A DNA stretch of 64,000 nucleotides from Lentzea atacamensis (GCF_003269295.1 NZ_QLTT01000002.1:682001-746000); one strand, 5' to 3'. Numbered from the stretch's first letter, positions 31,396 through 41,218 are shown. Notes: a model not told the origin generated them from the sequence alone. Numbers and translations are program-made.

Positions 31396-34002
31396 ATGTC
31401 CGACCGAGCGTCGGCCCCCGTGTCGGACTCGGCCGCCTGGTCGGCCAAGTCGACCAACCGCGCGTTCAGCGCGTTCGCCGTCACCCTCCTGGTGGCCGGC
31501 GTCGTCTGCGCGGGCATGGTCGCGGCCTGGCTTCCGGACAAAGAGACCACATCTCTCTTCTGGATCGGCCCGCTGCTCGTCGTCGGCTTCCTGCTGGCCG
31601 AGCAGCTCGCGATCAACGTCGACGTCCGCAGCGGCGTCGCGTGGACGATCTCCTTCACCGAGATTCCGCTGGTGCTGGGGCTTTTGGTGGCCCCGTTCGA
31701 GGTCGTGCTCGCCGCGCACGTGGTCGCCGGTGTGGGCACGTTGCTCGGCAGGCGGATCCTGGACCGCGCCGTCTACAACGCGGGCCTCATGTTCATGGAG
31801 ATCTCCGTCGCGTTCGCCGCCGCGGAAGCCGTGAAACGGATGATCGGCGCGGGCGGGCCGTTCTGGGCGGGCGCGTTCGTCGGCACGATCACCGTGCCGC
31901 TGCTCGCGAGCGTGCTGGGCCTCTGCGCGTTGCGGCTCATGGGCAAGTCGATGCGCGTCGGCAACAGCGTCCGTCTCGTGCTGCAGACGCTGGTCGTGGC
32001 GCTGCTGAACACCTCGGCCGGTCTCGTCGGCTACCAGATCGTCGCCACCACCGCGTGGGGCGGCGTCCTGATCATCCTGGTGCTCGCGGGCATCGTGGCC
32101 ACCTACCTCGCCTACTCCGGACTGTTGCGCGAGCAGCGCGACCTCGAAGCGTTGAGCGAGGTCAGCCTCCGTGTCGCGAGGTCGGGACAGCACGGCACCG
32201 GCCCGCGCCAGCCGGACGACGACCTGACGACGGGCGTCGAAGAGGACGAGTGGCAGCAGATCGCGGAACGCATCCGCGAGCAGCTCAACGCCAACCGCGT
32301 CGTGCTGCGCCTGCGCACCGACCCGCAGGAAGCCATGATCACCCTCGTCGCCGGCGAACCGCTGCCGGACGAGATGACGGCGACCGACCCGCGGGCCGTG
32401 CGCGAGGACCCGATCCTGCAGCTTCCCGGCACGCACGTCCGCTACTACCGCGTGGCCGACGCGACCGAGGACGTCACCGAGGCCCTGCTGCGCCGCGATG
32501 TGCAGGAGGCGCTCGTCGTCCCCTTGCGCGGCGCCACTCAACTGCTCGGCGCCGTCGAGGCGCACGACCGGCTGTCCCGCTGGCGCGGCTTCGGCAAGGC
32601 GGACATCCAGCTGTTGCGGACGCTGGCCTCGCACCTCGCGACGGCCGTCGACAACCGGCGCCTGCTGGCCCGGTTGCGGCACGACGCCTACCACGACCCG
32701 CTGACCGGCCTGCTGAACCGGCCGGGCTTCCGCGAGGCGTGCGCGGAGCCGTTGCGCGACTCCCAGAGCGGAGTGGTGCTGCGGATCGACCTCGACATCT
32801 TGTCGACCGTGTCCGATGCGCTGGGCCAGGCCTGGGGCAATCGGATGGTCGTCGCCGCCGGACGCCGGCTGCGTGACGCTCTCGGCGCGGACGTGCCGCT
32901 GGCGCGGTTGGAGGGTGGCGCTTTCGCGGCGTACCTCGACGACGCGCGTGCCGCCACCGCGCACGAGACGGCGGAGAAGCTGCGGGCTGGCCTTTCCGTG
33001 CCCTACCCCGTCGATCGGCTCACGGTCGAGGCTTCCGCGGTCGTCGGTTACGCGTCCAAGGCGGACTCCGAGACCGAGGACCCGGACCCGGACGCGTTGC
33101 TGCAGCGGGCGGACGTCGCCGTGCGCGCGACGTCGGAAGGCACGCCGGTCAAGGCCTACGCGCCGAGCATGGGCCAGATCTTCCTGCGCCGCTTCCAGCT
33201 CGTGACGCAGTTCCGCCAGGCCGTCGAGACCGGCCAGATCTCGGTGCACTACCAGCCGAAGGTCGCCCTGCCGTCGCGTCAGGTCGTGGGCGCGGAAGCC
33301 CTGGTGCGCTGGACGCATCCGGAGTTCGGCCGCGTCGACCCGGACGAGTTCGTGCCGGCCGTCGAGGCCACCGGTCTCGTGGACGTGCTCACGGACTTCG
33401 TGATGGACCGCGCGCTCGAACGGGTGCGGCGCTGGCTCGACCGCGGGCTGCGGATGTCCATCGCGGTGAACCTGTCCGTGCGGACGCTCGCCGACGAGGA
33501 CTTCCCGAACCGCGTGGCGGACGCCCTCGCGCGCCACGACGTGCCCTCGGGCCTGCTGACCTTCGAGCTCACCGAGTCGGGCGTCATGGCCGATCCCGAG
33601 CGTGCTCTGCCGGTGCTGCGGCGCCTGCACGCGATCGGTGTCGTGCTGGCGGTCGACGACTTCGGCACCGGCTACTCGTCACTGGCGTACCTGCGGCAGC
33701 TGCCGGTGGACGAGGTGAAGATCGACAAGTCGTTCGTGCTCGGGATGGGCACGGATCTGGGCGACATGGCCGTGGTCCGGTCGATCGTGGAGCTCGGGCA
33801 CTCGCTCGGTCTCGTCGTTGTGGCAGAGGGTGTTGAGGACGACGCGGCTCGCGACCAGTTGGTCGGGATGGGCTGCGACGTGGCTCAGGGCTACCTGATC
33901 TCGCGTCCCCTGTCCGAGGACCGCTTCGAGGCGTGGCTGCGCGCACGAACGGTGCAGGTCAGGGGTGCCCGCGATGAGACGGTGCTCACGCTGGTGCACT
34001 AG
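31396..34002 (+). CDS. membrane GAF-GGDEF-EAL protein, probable c-di-GMP phosphodiesterase
   Basis: 868 residues from ATG 31396 with GAGGAGG just upstream. Order: about eight membrane helices (25-245), a GAF-like domain (about 285-430), a GGDEF domain (about 435-590) and an EAL domain (about 600-850). The GGDEF signature is replaced by EGGAF (506-510), so it should not make c-di-GMP and may bind GTP. The EAL domain looks active: EALVR (Glu634), VNLSVRTL, FELTES, Asp754-Asp755 in DDFGTGYSS, KIDKSFV and VVAEGVED. It would hydrolyse c-di-GMP under control of a membrane or GAF-bound signal. The preceding long frame (31267) has no ribosome site. Confidence 0.92.
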   Translation: MSDRASAPVSDSAAWSAKSTNRAFSAFAVTLLVAGVVCAGMVAAWLPDKETTSLFWIGPLLVVGFLLAEQLAINVDVRSGVAWTISFTEIPLVLGLLVAPFEVVLAAHVVAGVGTLLGRRILDRAVYNAGLMFMEISVAFAAAEAVKRMIGAGGPFWAGAFVGTITVPLLASVLGLCALRLMGKSMRVGNSVRLVLQTLVVALLNTSAGLVGYQIVATTAWGGVLIILVLAGIVATYLAYSGLLREQRDLEALSEVSLRVARSGQHGTGPRQPDDDLTTGVEEDEWQQIAERIREQLNANRVVLRLRTDPQEAMITLVAGEPLPDEMTATDPRAVREDPILQLPGTHVRYYRVADATEDVTEALLRRDVQEALVVPLRGATQLLGAVEAHDRLSRWRGFGKADIQLLRTLASHLATAVDNRRLLARLRHDAYHDPLTGLLNRPGFREACAEPLRDSQSGVVLRIDLDILSTVSDALGQAWGNRMVVAAGRRLRDALGADVPLARLEGGAFAAYLDDARAATAHETAEKLRAGLSVPYPVDRLTVEASAVVGYASKADSETEDPDPDALLQRADVAVRATSEGTPVKAYAPSMGQIFLRRFQLVTQFRQAVETGQISVHYQPKVALPSRQVVGAEALVRWTHPEFGRVDPDEFVPAVEATGLVDVLTDFVMDRALERVRRWLDRGLRMSIAVNLSVRTLADEDFPNRVADALARHDVPSGLLTFELTESGVMADPERALPVLRRLHAIGVVLAVDDFGTGYSSLAYLRQLPVDEVKIDKSFVLGMGTDLGDMAVVRSIVELGHSLGLVVVAEGVEDDAARDQLVGMGCDVAQGYLISRPLSEDRFEAWLRARTVQVRGARDETVLTLVH

Positions 34003-34076
34003 AGGCACCCCCTGATTTCGTTCTTCGCCAAGGGATGTTGTAGAGTTCTCCTCGCTCGGCAAGAACGAAAGAGCAA

Positions 34077-34149
34077 GCCCCTTTAGCTCAGTCGGCAGAG
34101 CGTCTCCATGGTAAGGAGAAGGTCTACGGTTCGATTCCGTAAAGGGGCT
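34077..34149 (+). tRNA. tRNA-Thr (anticodon GGT)
   Basis: 73 bases. Acceptor arms GCCCCTT and AAGGGGC pair, the anticodon GGT is at 34110-34112, the T-arm is CTACGGTTCGATTCCGTAA, and CCA is encoded directly after (34150-34152). It is the first of a tRNA-Thr/tRNA-Met pair ahead of rpmG, the same order as in mycobacteria. Confidence 0.95.
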
Positions 34150-34194
34150 CCACTACTGGCCGCGGTGCTGAGCATCGCGGCTGTGGTGTGTTAA

Positions 34195-34267
34195 AGCGGT
34201 GTAGCTCAGTTGGTAGAGCAAGCGGCTCATAATCGCTGTGTCGCCGGTTCAAGTCCGGCCACCGCTA
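34195..34267 (+). tRNA. tRNA-Met, elongator type (anticodon CAT)
   Basis: 73 bases. Acceptor arms AGCGGTG and CACCGCT pair fully, including the first pair (A-T), which argues for an elongator rather than an initiator tRNA. The anticodon CAT is at 34228-34230 and the T-arm is GCCGG TTCAAGT CCGGC. CCA is not encoded. Confidence 0.94.
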
Positions 34268-34285
34268 CGTGAGTGGGTGGGGTCT

Positions 34286-34304
34286 GTCCGCGAAGAGCGC
34301 GGAC
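34286..34304 (+). terminator. hairpin after tRNA-Met
   Basis: A perfect 7-bp stem (GTCCGCG and CGCGGAC) with loop AAGAG, flanked by GAGTG and CACTC that extend the pairing. It begins 18 bases after the tRNA. Confidence 0.5.
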
Positions 34305-34329
34305 CTTCCTCACTCCGCAGTAACATTCC

Positions 34330-34349
34330 CTGGGGGCTTCGCCCCCCAG
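34330..34349. repeat. GC-rich intergenic hairpin of a widespread actinobacterial type
   Basis: CTGGGGGC, loop TTC, GCCCCCCAG with one bulge, followed by ACCCCC. The same style of element (GGGGCTCCGCCCC followed by GGACCCC) occurs at 62576-62592. Such hairpins are common between actinobacterial genes. The 34268-34486 spacer shows no gene. Confidence 0.5.
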
Positions 34350-34486
34350 ACCCCCGGCCTCGCGCTCGGTGAGCAGGTTGACCCGGGGGATCAGGAATCG
34401 GGCAGCAAGTTCGTTGCCCACCCCCGCCAGGCGGTAAGCCCGTACTGGGTTCTCGGGGTCCATGTGCTCTCAGGAAGGCAAGGACC

Positions 34487-34651
34487 GTGGCTGCAACCGA
34501 CGTACGCCCGAAGATCACCCTCGCGTGCGAGGAGTGCAAGCACCGGAACTACATCACCAGGAAGAACCGGCGCAACGACCCGGACCGCCTGGAGATCAAG
34601 AAGTTCTGCCCGAACTGCAAGACGCACCGCGCGCACAAGGAAACCCGCTGA
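34487..34651 (+). CDS. rpmG: 50S ribosomal protein L33
   Basis: 54 residues from GTG 34487, with GGAAGG/AAGGA upstream. The sequence contains [26 protein letters not shown] and [17 protein letters not shown]. Two CxxC pairs (Cys14/Cys17 and Cys41/Cys44) show it is the zinc-binding form of L33. Its place between tRNA-Met and hadA matches mycobacterial rpmG2. It is a single-gene unit closed by a strong terminator. Confidence 0.96.
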   Translation: MAATDVRPKITLACEECKHRNYITRKNRRNDPDRLEIKKFCPNCKTHRAHKETR

Positions 34652-34670
34652 GCGCGTAGCGAGCTTTCGC

Positions 34671-34704
34671 ACGAGGCCCGTCCCACACCTGGGGCGGGCC
34701 TCGT
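34671..34704 (+). terminator. terminator after rpmG
   Basis: A 14-bp stem (ACGAGGCCCGTCCC, loop ACACCT, GGGGCGGGCCTCGT) with one G-U pair. It separates rpmG from hadA, whose -10 box begins seven bases later. Confidence 0.8.
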
Positions 34705-34710
34705 CGCATA

Positions 34711-34716
34711 TAGGCT
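34711..34716 (+). promoter_or_regulatory. leaderless -10 box for hadA
   Basis: TAGGCT within CATATAGGCT ends six bases before the GTG at 34723, directly behind the rpmG terminator. The combination strongly suggests transcription starting at the hadA start codon. A -35 is not evident because the upstream bases belong to the terminator stem. Confidence 0.5.
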
Positions 34717-34722
34717 CTTCGG

Positions 34723-35172
34723 GTGCCTCTTGACCCCTCCTTCATCGGACGCAGCTATCCGCCGTCGCAGCCCTACGACGTGAGCCGCGAGAAGATCCGC
34801 GAGTTCGCCGACGCCATCGGCGCCACCAGCCCGGCCTACCGCGACGCCGAAGCCGCGAAGGCGCTGGGGCACGGGGACGTCATCGCGCCGCCGACGTTCG
34901 CGATCGTGGTGGCGATGAAGACGAACGAGACGGTCATGTTCGACCCCGAGCTGAAGCTCGACTACAGCCGCGTCGTGCACGGCGACCAGAACTTCACCCA
35001 CCACCGCCCCATCACCGCGGGCGACCAGCTCGTGAGCGTGGCGCACATCGACGCCATCACCTCCCGCATGGGCAACGACATGATCACCGTGCGGACCGAG
35101 ATCAGCACCGTCGAGGGCGAGCCCGTCACGACCGCCAAGTCGATGCTCGTCGTGAGGGGAGAAGACGCGTGA
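34723..35172 (+). CDS. hadA: (3R)-hydroxyacyl-ACP dehydratase subunit HadA
   Basis: 149 residues from GTG 34723. MaoC-like hot-dog domain of the HadA (FAS1A-like) type: FIGRSYPPSQPYDVSREKIREFADAIGATSPAYRD, VIAPPTFAIVV, VVHGDQNFTHHRPITAGD. It is the non-catalytic, substrate-binding partner of HadB in the FAS-II dehydratase. The start is probably leaderless. The stop overlaps hadB by GTGA. In mycobacteria hadA-hadB-hadC lie at this exact place; here hadC is absent. Confidence 0.93.
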   Translation: MPLDPSFIGRSYPPSQPYDVSREKIREFADAIGATSPAYRDAEAAKALGHGDVIAPPTFAIVVAMKTNETVMFDPELKLDYSRVVHGDQNFTHHRPITAGDQLVSVAHIDAITSRMGNDMITVRTEISTVEGEPVTTAKSMLVVRGEDA

Positions 35173-35588
35173 GCCCGACGATCGTCACCGAAGTCGGTAC
35201 CGAGCTGCCGCCGCTGTCCGTGCGTCTCACGCGCGCCGATCTGGTGCGCTACGCGGGCGCCTCGCTGGACTTCAACCCGATCCACTGGAACGAGAAGACC
35301 GCGAAGGACGTCGGCCTCCCGGACGTCATCGCGCACGGCATGCTCACCATGGCCGTGGCGTCGCGGATCGTCGCCGAGTGGATCGGCGACCCCGGCGCGA
35401 TCGTCGAGTACGGCTGCCGGTTCGGCCGGCCGGTCGTGGTGCCCAACGACGACGAGGGTGCGCTGGTCGAGGTGACCGCGAAGGTCACCAAGGACCTCGA
35501 AGACGGAACTGTGAAGGTCAACATCAACGCGAGTTTTGACGGCAAGTCGGTGTTGACGGGCGCCTTCGCCCGCGTGCGCGTCGGTTGA
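35169..35588 (+). CDS. hadB: (3R)-hydroxyacyl-ACP dehydratase subunit HadB
   Basis: 139 residues from GTG 35169, coupled to hadA. The catalytic MaoC motif is DFNPIHW, with Asp34 and His39, followed by GLPDVIAHGMLTMAVASRIVAEW. With HadA it forms a heterodimer that dehydrates 3-hydroxyacyl-ACP in fatty-acid elongation. The lack of hadC agrees with a genus that makes no very long mycolic acids. Between its stop and tRNA-Trp is a 239-base spacer without a gene. Confidence 0.94.
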   Translation: MSPTIVTEVGTELPPLSVRLTRADLVRYAGASLDFNPIHWNEKTAKDVGLPDVIAHGMLTMAVASRIVAEWIGDPGAIVEYGCRFGRPVVVPNDDEGALVEVTAKVTKDLEDGTVKVNINASFDGKSVLTGAFARVRVG

Positions 35589-35757
35589 TCATGTGATCAA
35601 GCACACCGCCGGGTGTCGGGGTCCGGTGGTGTTTGCGGTGCTCACGCCGGATTCGGGGCCGGGTCGTTGTGCAGTTGCACGACCCTGATTCGTGTTCTCG
35701 GCACTCGTGTGGGTAGGCTGTGCGACAGGCCGCTCGACAGATGCTTGGGCGGTCTGG

Positions 35758-35788
35758 TTGGAGTGGTCCGGGCAGGCTCCCGTACACT
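35758..35788 (+). promoter_or_regulatory. weak promoter candidate for tRNA-Trp-secE-nusG
   Basis: TTGGAG (35758-35763) and TACACT (35783-35788) are separated by 19 bases, slightly long. TAGGCT at 35714-35719 is another -10 candidate. The rest of 35589-35827 shows no gene. Confidence 0.3.
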
Positions 35789-35827
35789 TCCAATGTTGTG
35801 GCCAGGGGATCTCTCTCGGGATCCCGA

Positions 35828-35900
<73 letters not shown>

Positions 35901-35934
35901 CTGTCGAAGCGTCATGGGTGGAGTGGAGGACGGC

Positions 35935-37165
<1,231 letters not shown>

Positions 37166-37253
37166 GCGATCCCCTCCTCGGGAGGGGGTCGATCGGCCAC
37201 GCTGCGGCTGGCAGGGCCGCGCGCGGACACCGCAATAACAGGAAGTACGGACA

Positions 37254-37688
37254 ATGCCACCCAAGAAGAAGAAGCTGTCAGCGATCATCAAGCTGCAGAT
37301 CAAGGCTGGTGCCGCCAACCCGGCGCCGCCCGTTGGTCCCGCGCTGGGTCAGCACGGCGTCAACATCATGGAGTTCTGCAAGGCCTACAACGCCGCGACC
37401 GAGTCGCAGCGCGGTCAGGTCGTGCCGGTTGAGATCTCCGTGTACGAGGACCGTTCGTTCGACTTCAAGCTCAAGACCCCGCCGGCCGCGCGCCTTCTGC
37501 TCGCCGCCGCTGGTGTCGACAAGGGCTCGGGCGAGCCGCACCGCGTCAAGGTCGCCAAGGTGACCATGGAGCAGGTGCGCCAGATCGCCCAGACCAAGAT
37601 GGTCGACCTGAACGCGAACGACGTCGACCAGGCCGCGAAGATCATCGCCGGCACCGCCCGCTCCATGGGCATCACGGTCGAAGGCTGA
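37254..37688 (+). CDS. rplK: 50S ribosomal protein L11
   Basis: 144 residues from ATG 37254. Typical L11: [37 protein letters not shown] in the N-terminal domain, and the rRNA-binding C-terminal domain with [50 protein letters not shown]. It sits at the GTPase-associated centre and is the site of thiostrepton action. It is followed by rplA after 79 bases. Confidence 0.98.
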
Positions 37689-37767
37689 TCACACCCTCTT
37701 TAGCAAGCGTGGGAGAGCCGAGCGCGGCTCATTCACCACGAACTGATCCACGGTTAGGACAGAAGTT

Positions 37768-38478
37768 ATGAAGCGCAGCAAGGCCTACAAGGCCGCCGCC
37801 GAGCTGGTGGACCGGGAGCGGCTGTACTCGCCGCTGGAGGCCGCCAAGCTCGCCAAGGAAACGTCCAAGGTGAAGCTGGACGCCACCGTCGAGGTTGCAA
37901 TCCGCCTCGGCGTCGACCCTCGCAAGGCCGACCAGATGGTCCGCGGCACCGTGAACCTGCCGCACGGTACGGGCAAGACCGCCCGCGTGATCGTCTTCGC
38001 AACCGGTGACAAGGCCGCTGAGGCCGAGGCCGCCGGTGCGGACGCCGTTGGCTCCGAGGACCTGATCGAGCGCATCCAGGGTGGCTGGCTCGACTTCGAC
38101 GCCGCGATCGCGACCCCCGACCAGATGGCGAAGGTCGGCCGCATCGCCCGCATCCTGGGCCCGCGTGGCCTGATGCCGAACCCCAAGACCGGCACCGTGA
38201 CCCCCGAGGTTGCGAAGGCGGTGAACGACATCAAGGGCGGTAAGATCAACTTCCGCGTTGACAAGCAGGCCAACCTGCACTTCGTCATCGGCAAGGTGTC
38301 GTTCGACCCCGAGAAGCTGGTCGAGAACTACGCGGCCGCGCTGGACGAGGTGCTCCGCGCCAAGCCGTCCGCGGCCAAGGGCCGGTACGTCAAGAAGGTC
38401 ACCGTCTCCACGACGATGGGCCCCGGCATCCCGGTCGACCCGAACCGCACCCGCAACATGCTGGTGGACGAGGCCTGA
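37768..38478 (+). CDS. rplA: 50S ribosomal protein L1
   Basis: 236 residues from ATG 37768. L1 signature: [45 protein letters not shown], and [36 protein letters not shown]. It forms the L1 stalk and can repress translation of the L11-L1 message by binding its leader. It is closed by a perfect hairpin terminator 22 bases after the stop. Confidence 0.98.
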   Translation: MKRSKAYKAAAELVDRERLYSPLEAAKLAKETSKVKLDATVEVAIRLGVDPRKADQMVRGTVNLPHGTGKTARVIVFATGDKAAEAEAAGADAVGSEDLIERIQGGWLDFDAAIATPDQMAKVGRIARILGPRGLMPNPKTGTVTPEVAKAVNDIKGGKINFRVDKQANLHFVIGKVSFDPEKLVENYAAALDEVLRAKPSAAKGRYVKKVTVSTTMGPGIPVDPNRTRNMLVDEA

Positions 38479-38500
38479 GCCTCCGGTTCTGGCTAGCTGA

Positions 38501-38530
38501 GAAGGGCCCCCGGTTCGCCGGGGGCCCTTC
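38501..38530. terminator. bidirectional terminator between rplA and a GlxA-type regulator
   Basis: A perfect 13-bp stem (GAAGGGCCCCCGG and complement) with a TTCG tetraloop, ending in TTCTGCTGTT on the plus strand. It serves the rplKA operon and, from the other side, the convergent regulator gene. Confidence 0.9.
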
Positions 38531-38536
38531 TGCTGT

Positions 38537-39511
38537 TCAGCGCAGGGAGAACGCCTGCCGGTAGTCGCTGGGCGAGACCCCGACGTGCTTGAGGAAGTGG
38601 TGACGGAGGTTGTTCGCCGTGCCGATGCCGCTCAGTCCCGCGATCTTCTCAACGGACAGACCGGTGGACTCCAGCAGCGCCTGCGCTCGCGCGATGCGTT
38701 CGTTGAGCAGCCACTGCAACGGCGTCGTGCCGGTGGTGGCGTGCAGCCGGCGGTAGAAGGTTCGCGGACTCATGGCGGCTCTGCGGGCGAGGTCCTCGAT
38801 CGTCAGCGGCTCGTCCAGGCGGGCGCGGGCCCAGTCGAGCACCGATTCCAGGCTCTGGTGGTCGTTCGGCGGGACCGAGAGGTCGATGACCTGGCTGCGG
38901 CCGCCGGGACGGTGTCCCGGCACGATCATCCGGCGCGCCAGCTGGTTGGCGACGTGAGCGCCGAGGTCGCGGCGCACCAGGTGCAGGCAGAGGTCGAGTC
39001 CCGCCGTCATGCCCGCGCTGGTCAGCACGTCACCCTCGTCGACGTAGAGGACCGCGTCGTCGACCTGGATCTTCGGGTAACGCTCTGCCAGCAGGGCGGT
39101 GTGCATCCAGTGCGCGGTCGCCCTGCGTCCGTCCAGGAGGCCGGCTTCGGCCAGAGCGTAGGCGCCGACGCACTGCGAGACGATGCGCGCGCCGTTGTCG
39201 TGGGCCTTGCGCAGGGCTGCGACCAGTTCGGGTGGAACTGGCGCGTTGTCCTCGATGACCTCCTCCGGCACCCATGACACGAAGACGGTGTCCGCGTTCA
39301 CGACGTCATCCAGGCCATGTGTGGTGTGCAGGGTGAACCCTGGGCCCGTACCTCGTGTGTCGCTCCCGGTTCCGCACAGCCACAGCTCGTACCAGGGGTC
39401 GGCGAGGTCCGGTTGCGGCGTGCCGAACACCGCGGCGGCGATGCCCAGTTCGTAGAGGTCGGCCACGCCGAAGTCGGTGGGAACGATCAGGGCGACAGAT
39501 CCGGCGCTCAT
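38537..39511 (-). CDS. GlxA-type regulator (DJ-1/PfpI domain plus AraC helix-turn-helix)
   Basis: 324 residues. The N-terminal amidotransferase-like domain (about 5-195) has the nucleophile elbow-like segment GARIVSQCVGAYALAEAGLLDGRRATAHW. The C-terminal AraC domain (about 215-320) has two helix-turn-helix units: LTIEDLARRAAMSPRTFYRRLHATTGTTPLQWLLNERIARAQALLE, and GLSVEKIAGLSGIGTANNLRHHFLKHVGVSPSDYRQAF. It is divergent from the second imine reductase with 84 bases between the starts and most probably regulates it. The inducer is unknown. Confidence 0.93.
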   Translation of the reverse strand: MSAGSVALIVPTDFGVADLYELGIAAAVFGTPQPDLADPWYELWLCGTGSDTRGTGPGFTLHTTHGLDDVVNADTVFVSWVPEEVIEDNAPVPPELVAALRKAHDNGARIVSQCVGAYALAEAGLLDGRRATAHWMHTALLAERYPKIQVDDAVLYVDEGDVLTSAGMTAGLDLCLHLVRRDLGAHVANQLARRMIVPGHRPGGRSQVIDLSVPPNDHQSLESVLDWARARLDEPLTIEDLARRAAMSPRTFYRRLHATTGTTPLQWLLNERIARAQALLESTGLSVEKIAGLSGIGTANNLRHHFLKHVGVSPSDYRQAFSLR

Positions 39512-39595
39512 GAGATCCAGCCTATGGCAGGAATTTGGTGAAGGTGGTCATTCCGGTCACTGGTTGAGTTGATCACTCGTGGCGAAGCTGGAGGC

Positions 39596-40468
39596 ATGAC
39601 ATCTGAAGCGATCACCGTCCTCGGCCTCGGCAACCTCGGACGCGCGCTGGCGGAGACCTTCCTGCGCCACGGGCATTCCACCACGGTCTGGAACCGTTCT
39701 GCCGCAAAGGCTTCTGGCCTCGCCGCGACCGTCGCGGCCACACCGGCCGAAGCGGTGGCCGACGGCGACCTCGTGGTCGTCGCTGTGCTCGACAACCAAG
39801 TGGCACAACAGGTTCTGCGCGGTGTGGACATGCGTGGACGAGCGCTGGTGAACCTCACCTCAGGCACTCCCGACGAGGCGCGCGAACTGGCCCGCTGGGC
39901 GGAGGACAACGGTGCGAAGTACCTGCACGGCGCGGTGTACGCGGTGCCCCAGACGATCGGCACCGCCGAGTCCTCCATCAACTACAGCGGTTCCCCGGCG
40001 GTGCACGAACGCTGGCAGAAGCAGTTGGCGCTGCTCGGGAAGGTCACGTTCCTGGGTGAGGACGCCGGCCGCGCCTCCGGGTACGACGTGGCGATCCTCT
40101 CCGGGATGTACGGGCTGATCGGCGGCTTCCTGCACGCGGCGGCGCTGGCGCGGGCAGGTGGCATCAAGGCTGCCGAGCTCACCCCGATGATGTTGTCCTG
40201 GCTGACGGACATGCACCCGGCGCTGGTCACGTTCGCCGAGGAGATCGACAACGGGAACTACGCCGGCGGTGAGTCGAGCCTGGCCATGAACCAGTCCGGG
40301 TTGGCCATGCTCATCCGGGCCGTAGAGACTCAGGGCGTGCCCTTCGCCGCGCTCGACGAGCTCAAGGCGCTGGTTGACCGGCAGGTCGCCGACGGGCACG
40401 GCGAGGAGAGCCTCGCCCGCGCCGTCGAGTCGTTCAGGGGTGTTGCGTCACAACGGCTTGCGGGCTGA
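39596..40468 (+). CDS. second NADPH-dependent imine reductase-like protein
   Basis: 290 residues from ATG 39596 with TGGAGG upstream. Rossmann motif VLGLGNLGRALAETFLRHGHSTTVWNRSAAKA and the family segment [50 protein letters not shown] full helical C-terminal domain (about 165-285) includes LTPMMLSWLTDMHPALVTFAEEIDNGNY. It is related to the 27106 protein but clearly a different subgroup. It is probably controlled by the divergent GlxA-type regulator. Its last 21 bases overlap the convergent methyltransferase gene. Confidence 0.87.
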   Translation: MTSEAITVLGLGNLGRALAETFLRHGHSTTVWNRSAAKASGLAATVAATPAEAVADGDLVVVAVLDNQVAQQVLRGVDMRGRALVNLTSGTPDEARELARWAEDNGAKYLHGAVYAVPQTIGTAESSINYSGSPAVHERWQKQLALLGKVTFLGEDAGRASGYDVAILSGMYGLIGGFLHAAALARAGGIKAAELTPMMLSWLTDMHPALVTFAEEIDNGNYAGGESSLAMNQSGLAMLIRAVETQGVPFAALDELKALVDRQVADGHGEESLARAVESFRGVASQRLAG

Positions 40469-41218
40469 CAGCAGGAACATCAGCGGTGCGGCCAGGAAGT
40501 CGCCCTGCTGGAGCTCGGCGAGCCACCGTTCTCCGTCCGCGCGTTCGATCGCACCCGCCCTGATCGCTCGTTCCGTGTTGCGGGTGAGAGCGAAGATGTT
40601 GTCCGCCAAGGCGAAGTCGTGGAACACGGGCGACACGGTGTGCACGGCCTGGACCTCGAAGCCCGCGCTGTGGGCCAGGCGTGCGAGCTGCCGGCCGATG
40701 GTGGCGTTGCGGACCATCGTCGAGCAGACGAAGCGGTTGAAGGCGCGGTTCATCTCCAGGTCGCCGTCGAGGACCAGCGAGTCCCAGTCCGGTTCGCCGA
40801 TGCGCAGCAAGCCGCCCGGCTTGAGGACGCGGCGCAGTTCCGTGAGCACGGTGGCGGGGTCCGCGACGTGCTGCAGCGCCCGATCCATCCGCGCCCGGTC
40901 GAAGGTGGCGTCCTCGAACGAGAGCGCGAGGCCGTCGCCGAGGCGTATCTCGACGTGCGGATGGTCGTGGAACCGGCTGGTCGCGGCCTCCACCATCTTC
41001 GGGTCGATGTCGACACCGACGACGCGGCCGGACGTCGTCACCGCGTCCGCCATGGCCGGGACGTCCTCGCCGGGGCCGCAGCCCAGGTCGAGGACGGTCA
41101 GGCCGGGTTCCAGTTCGAGCAGATCCAGCAGTTGCCGCTTGTAGTCACCGGCCGCCGCGGCGACGTCCGCCATGTACGCGACCTTGTCGGGACTCGGCAC
41201 CCCCAGCGCATTTGCCAT
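40448..41218 (-). CDS. SAM-dependent methyltransferase
   Basis: 256 residues from ATG 41218 (TTG 41227 adds three). Class I methyltransferase: SAM-binding motif I is LTVLDLGCGPGEDVPAMADAV, followed by VVGVDIDPKMVEAATSRF (acidic loop), VEIRLGDGLALSFEDATFDRARMDRALQHV and LRRVLKPGGLLRIGEPDWD. It resembles UbiE/Coq5-like small-molecule methyltransferases, but the substrate is unknown. It is nine bases behind the membrane protein gene at 41228 on the same strand. Confidence 0.88.
   Translation of the reverse strand: MANALGVPSPDKVAYMADVAAAAGDYKRQLLDLLELEPGLTVLDLGCGPGEDVPAMADAVTTSGRVVGVDIDPKMVEAATSRFHDHPHVEIRLGDGLALSFEDATFDRARMDRALQHVADPATVLTELRRVLKPGGLLRIGEPDWDSLVLDGDLEMNRAFNRFVCSTMVRNATIGRQLARLAHSAGFEVQAVHTVSPVFHDFALADNIFALTRNTERAIRAGAIERADGERWLAELQQGDFLAAPLMFLLSARKPL

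Noticed and set aside
34227..34463. 78-codon minus-strand frame overlapping tRNA-Met
   Set aside because: It overlaps a tRNA and intergenic hairpins; spurious.
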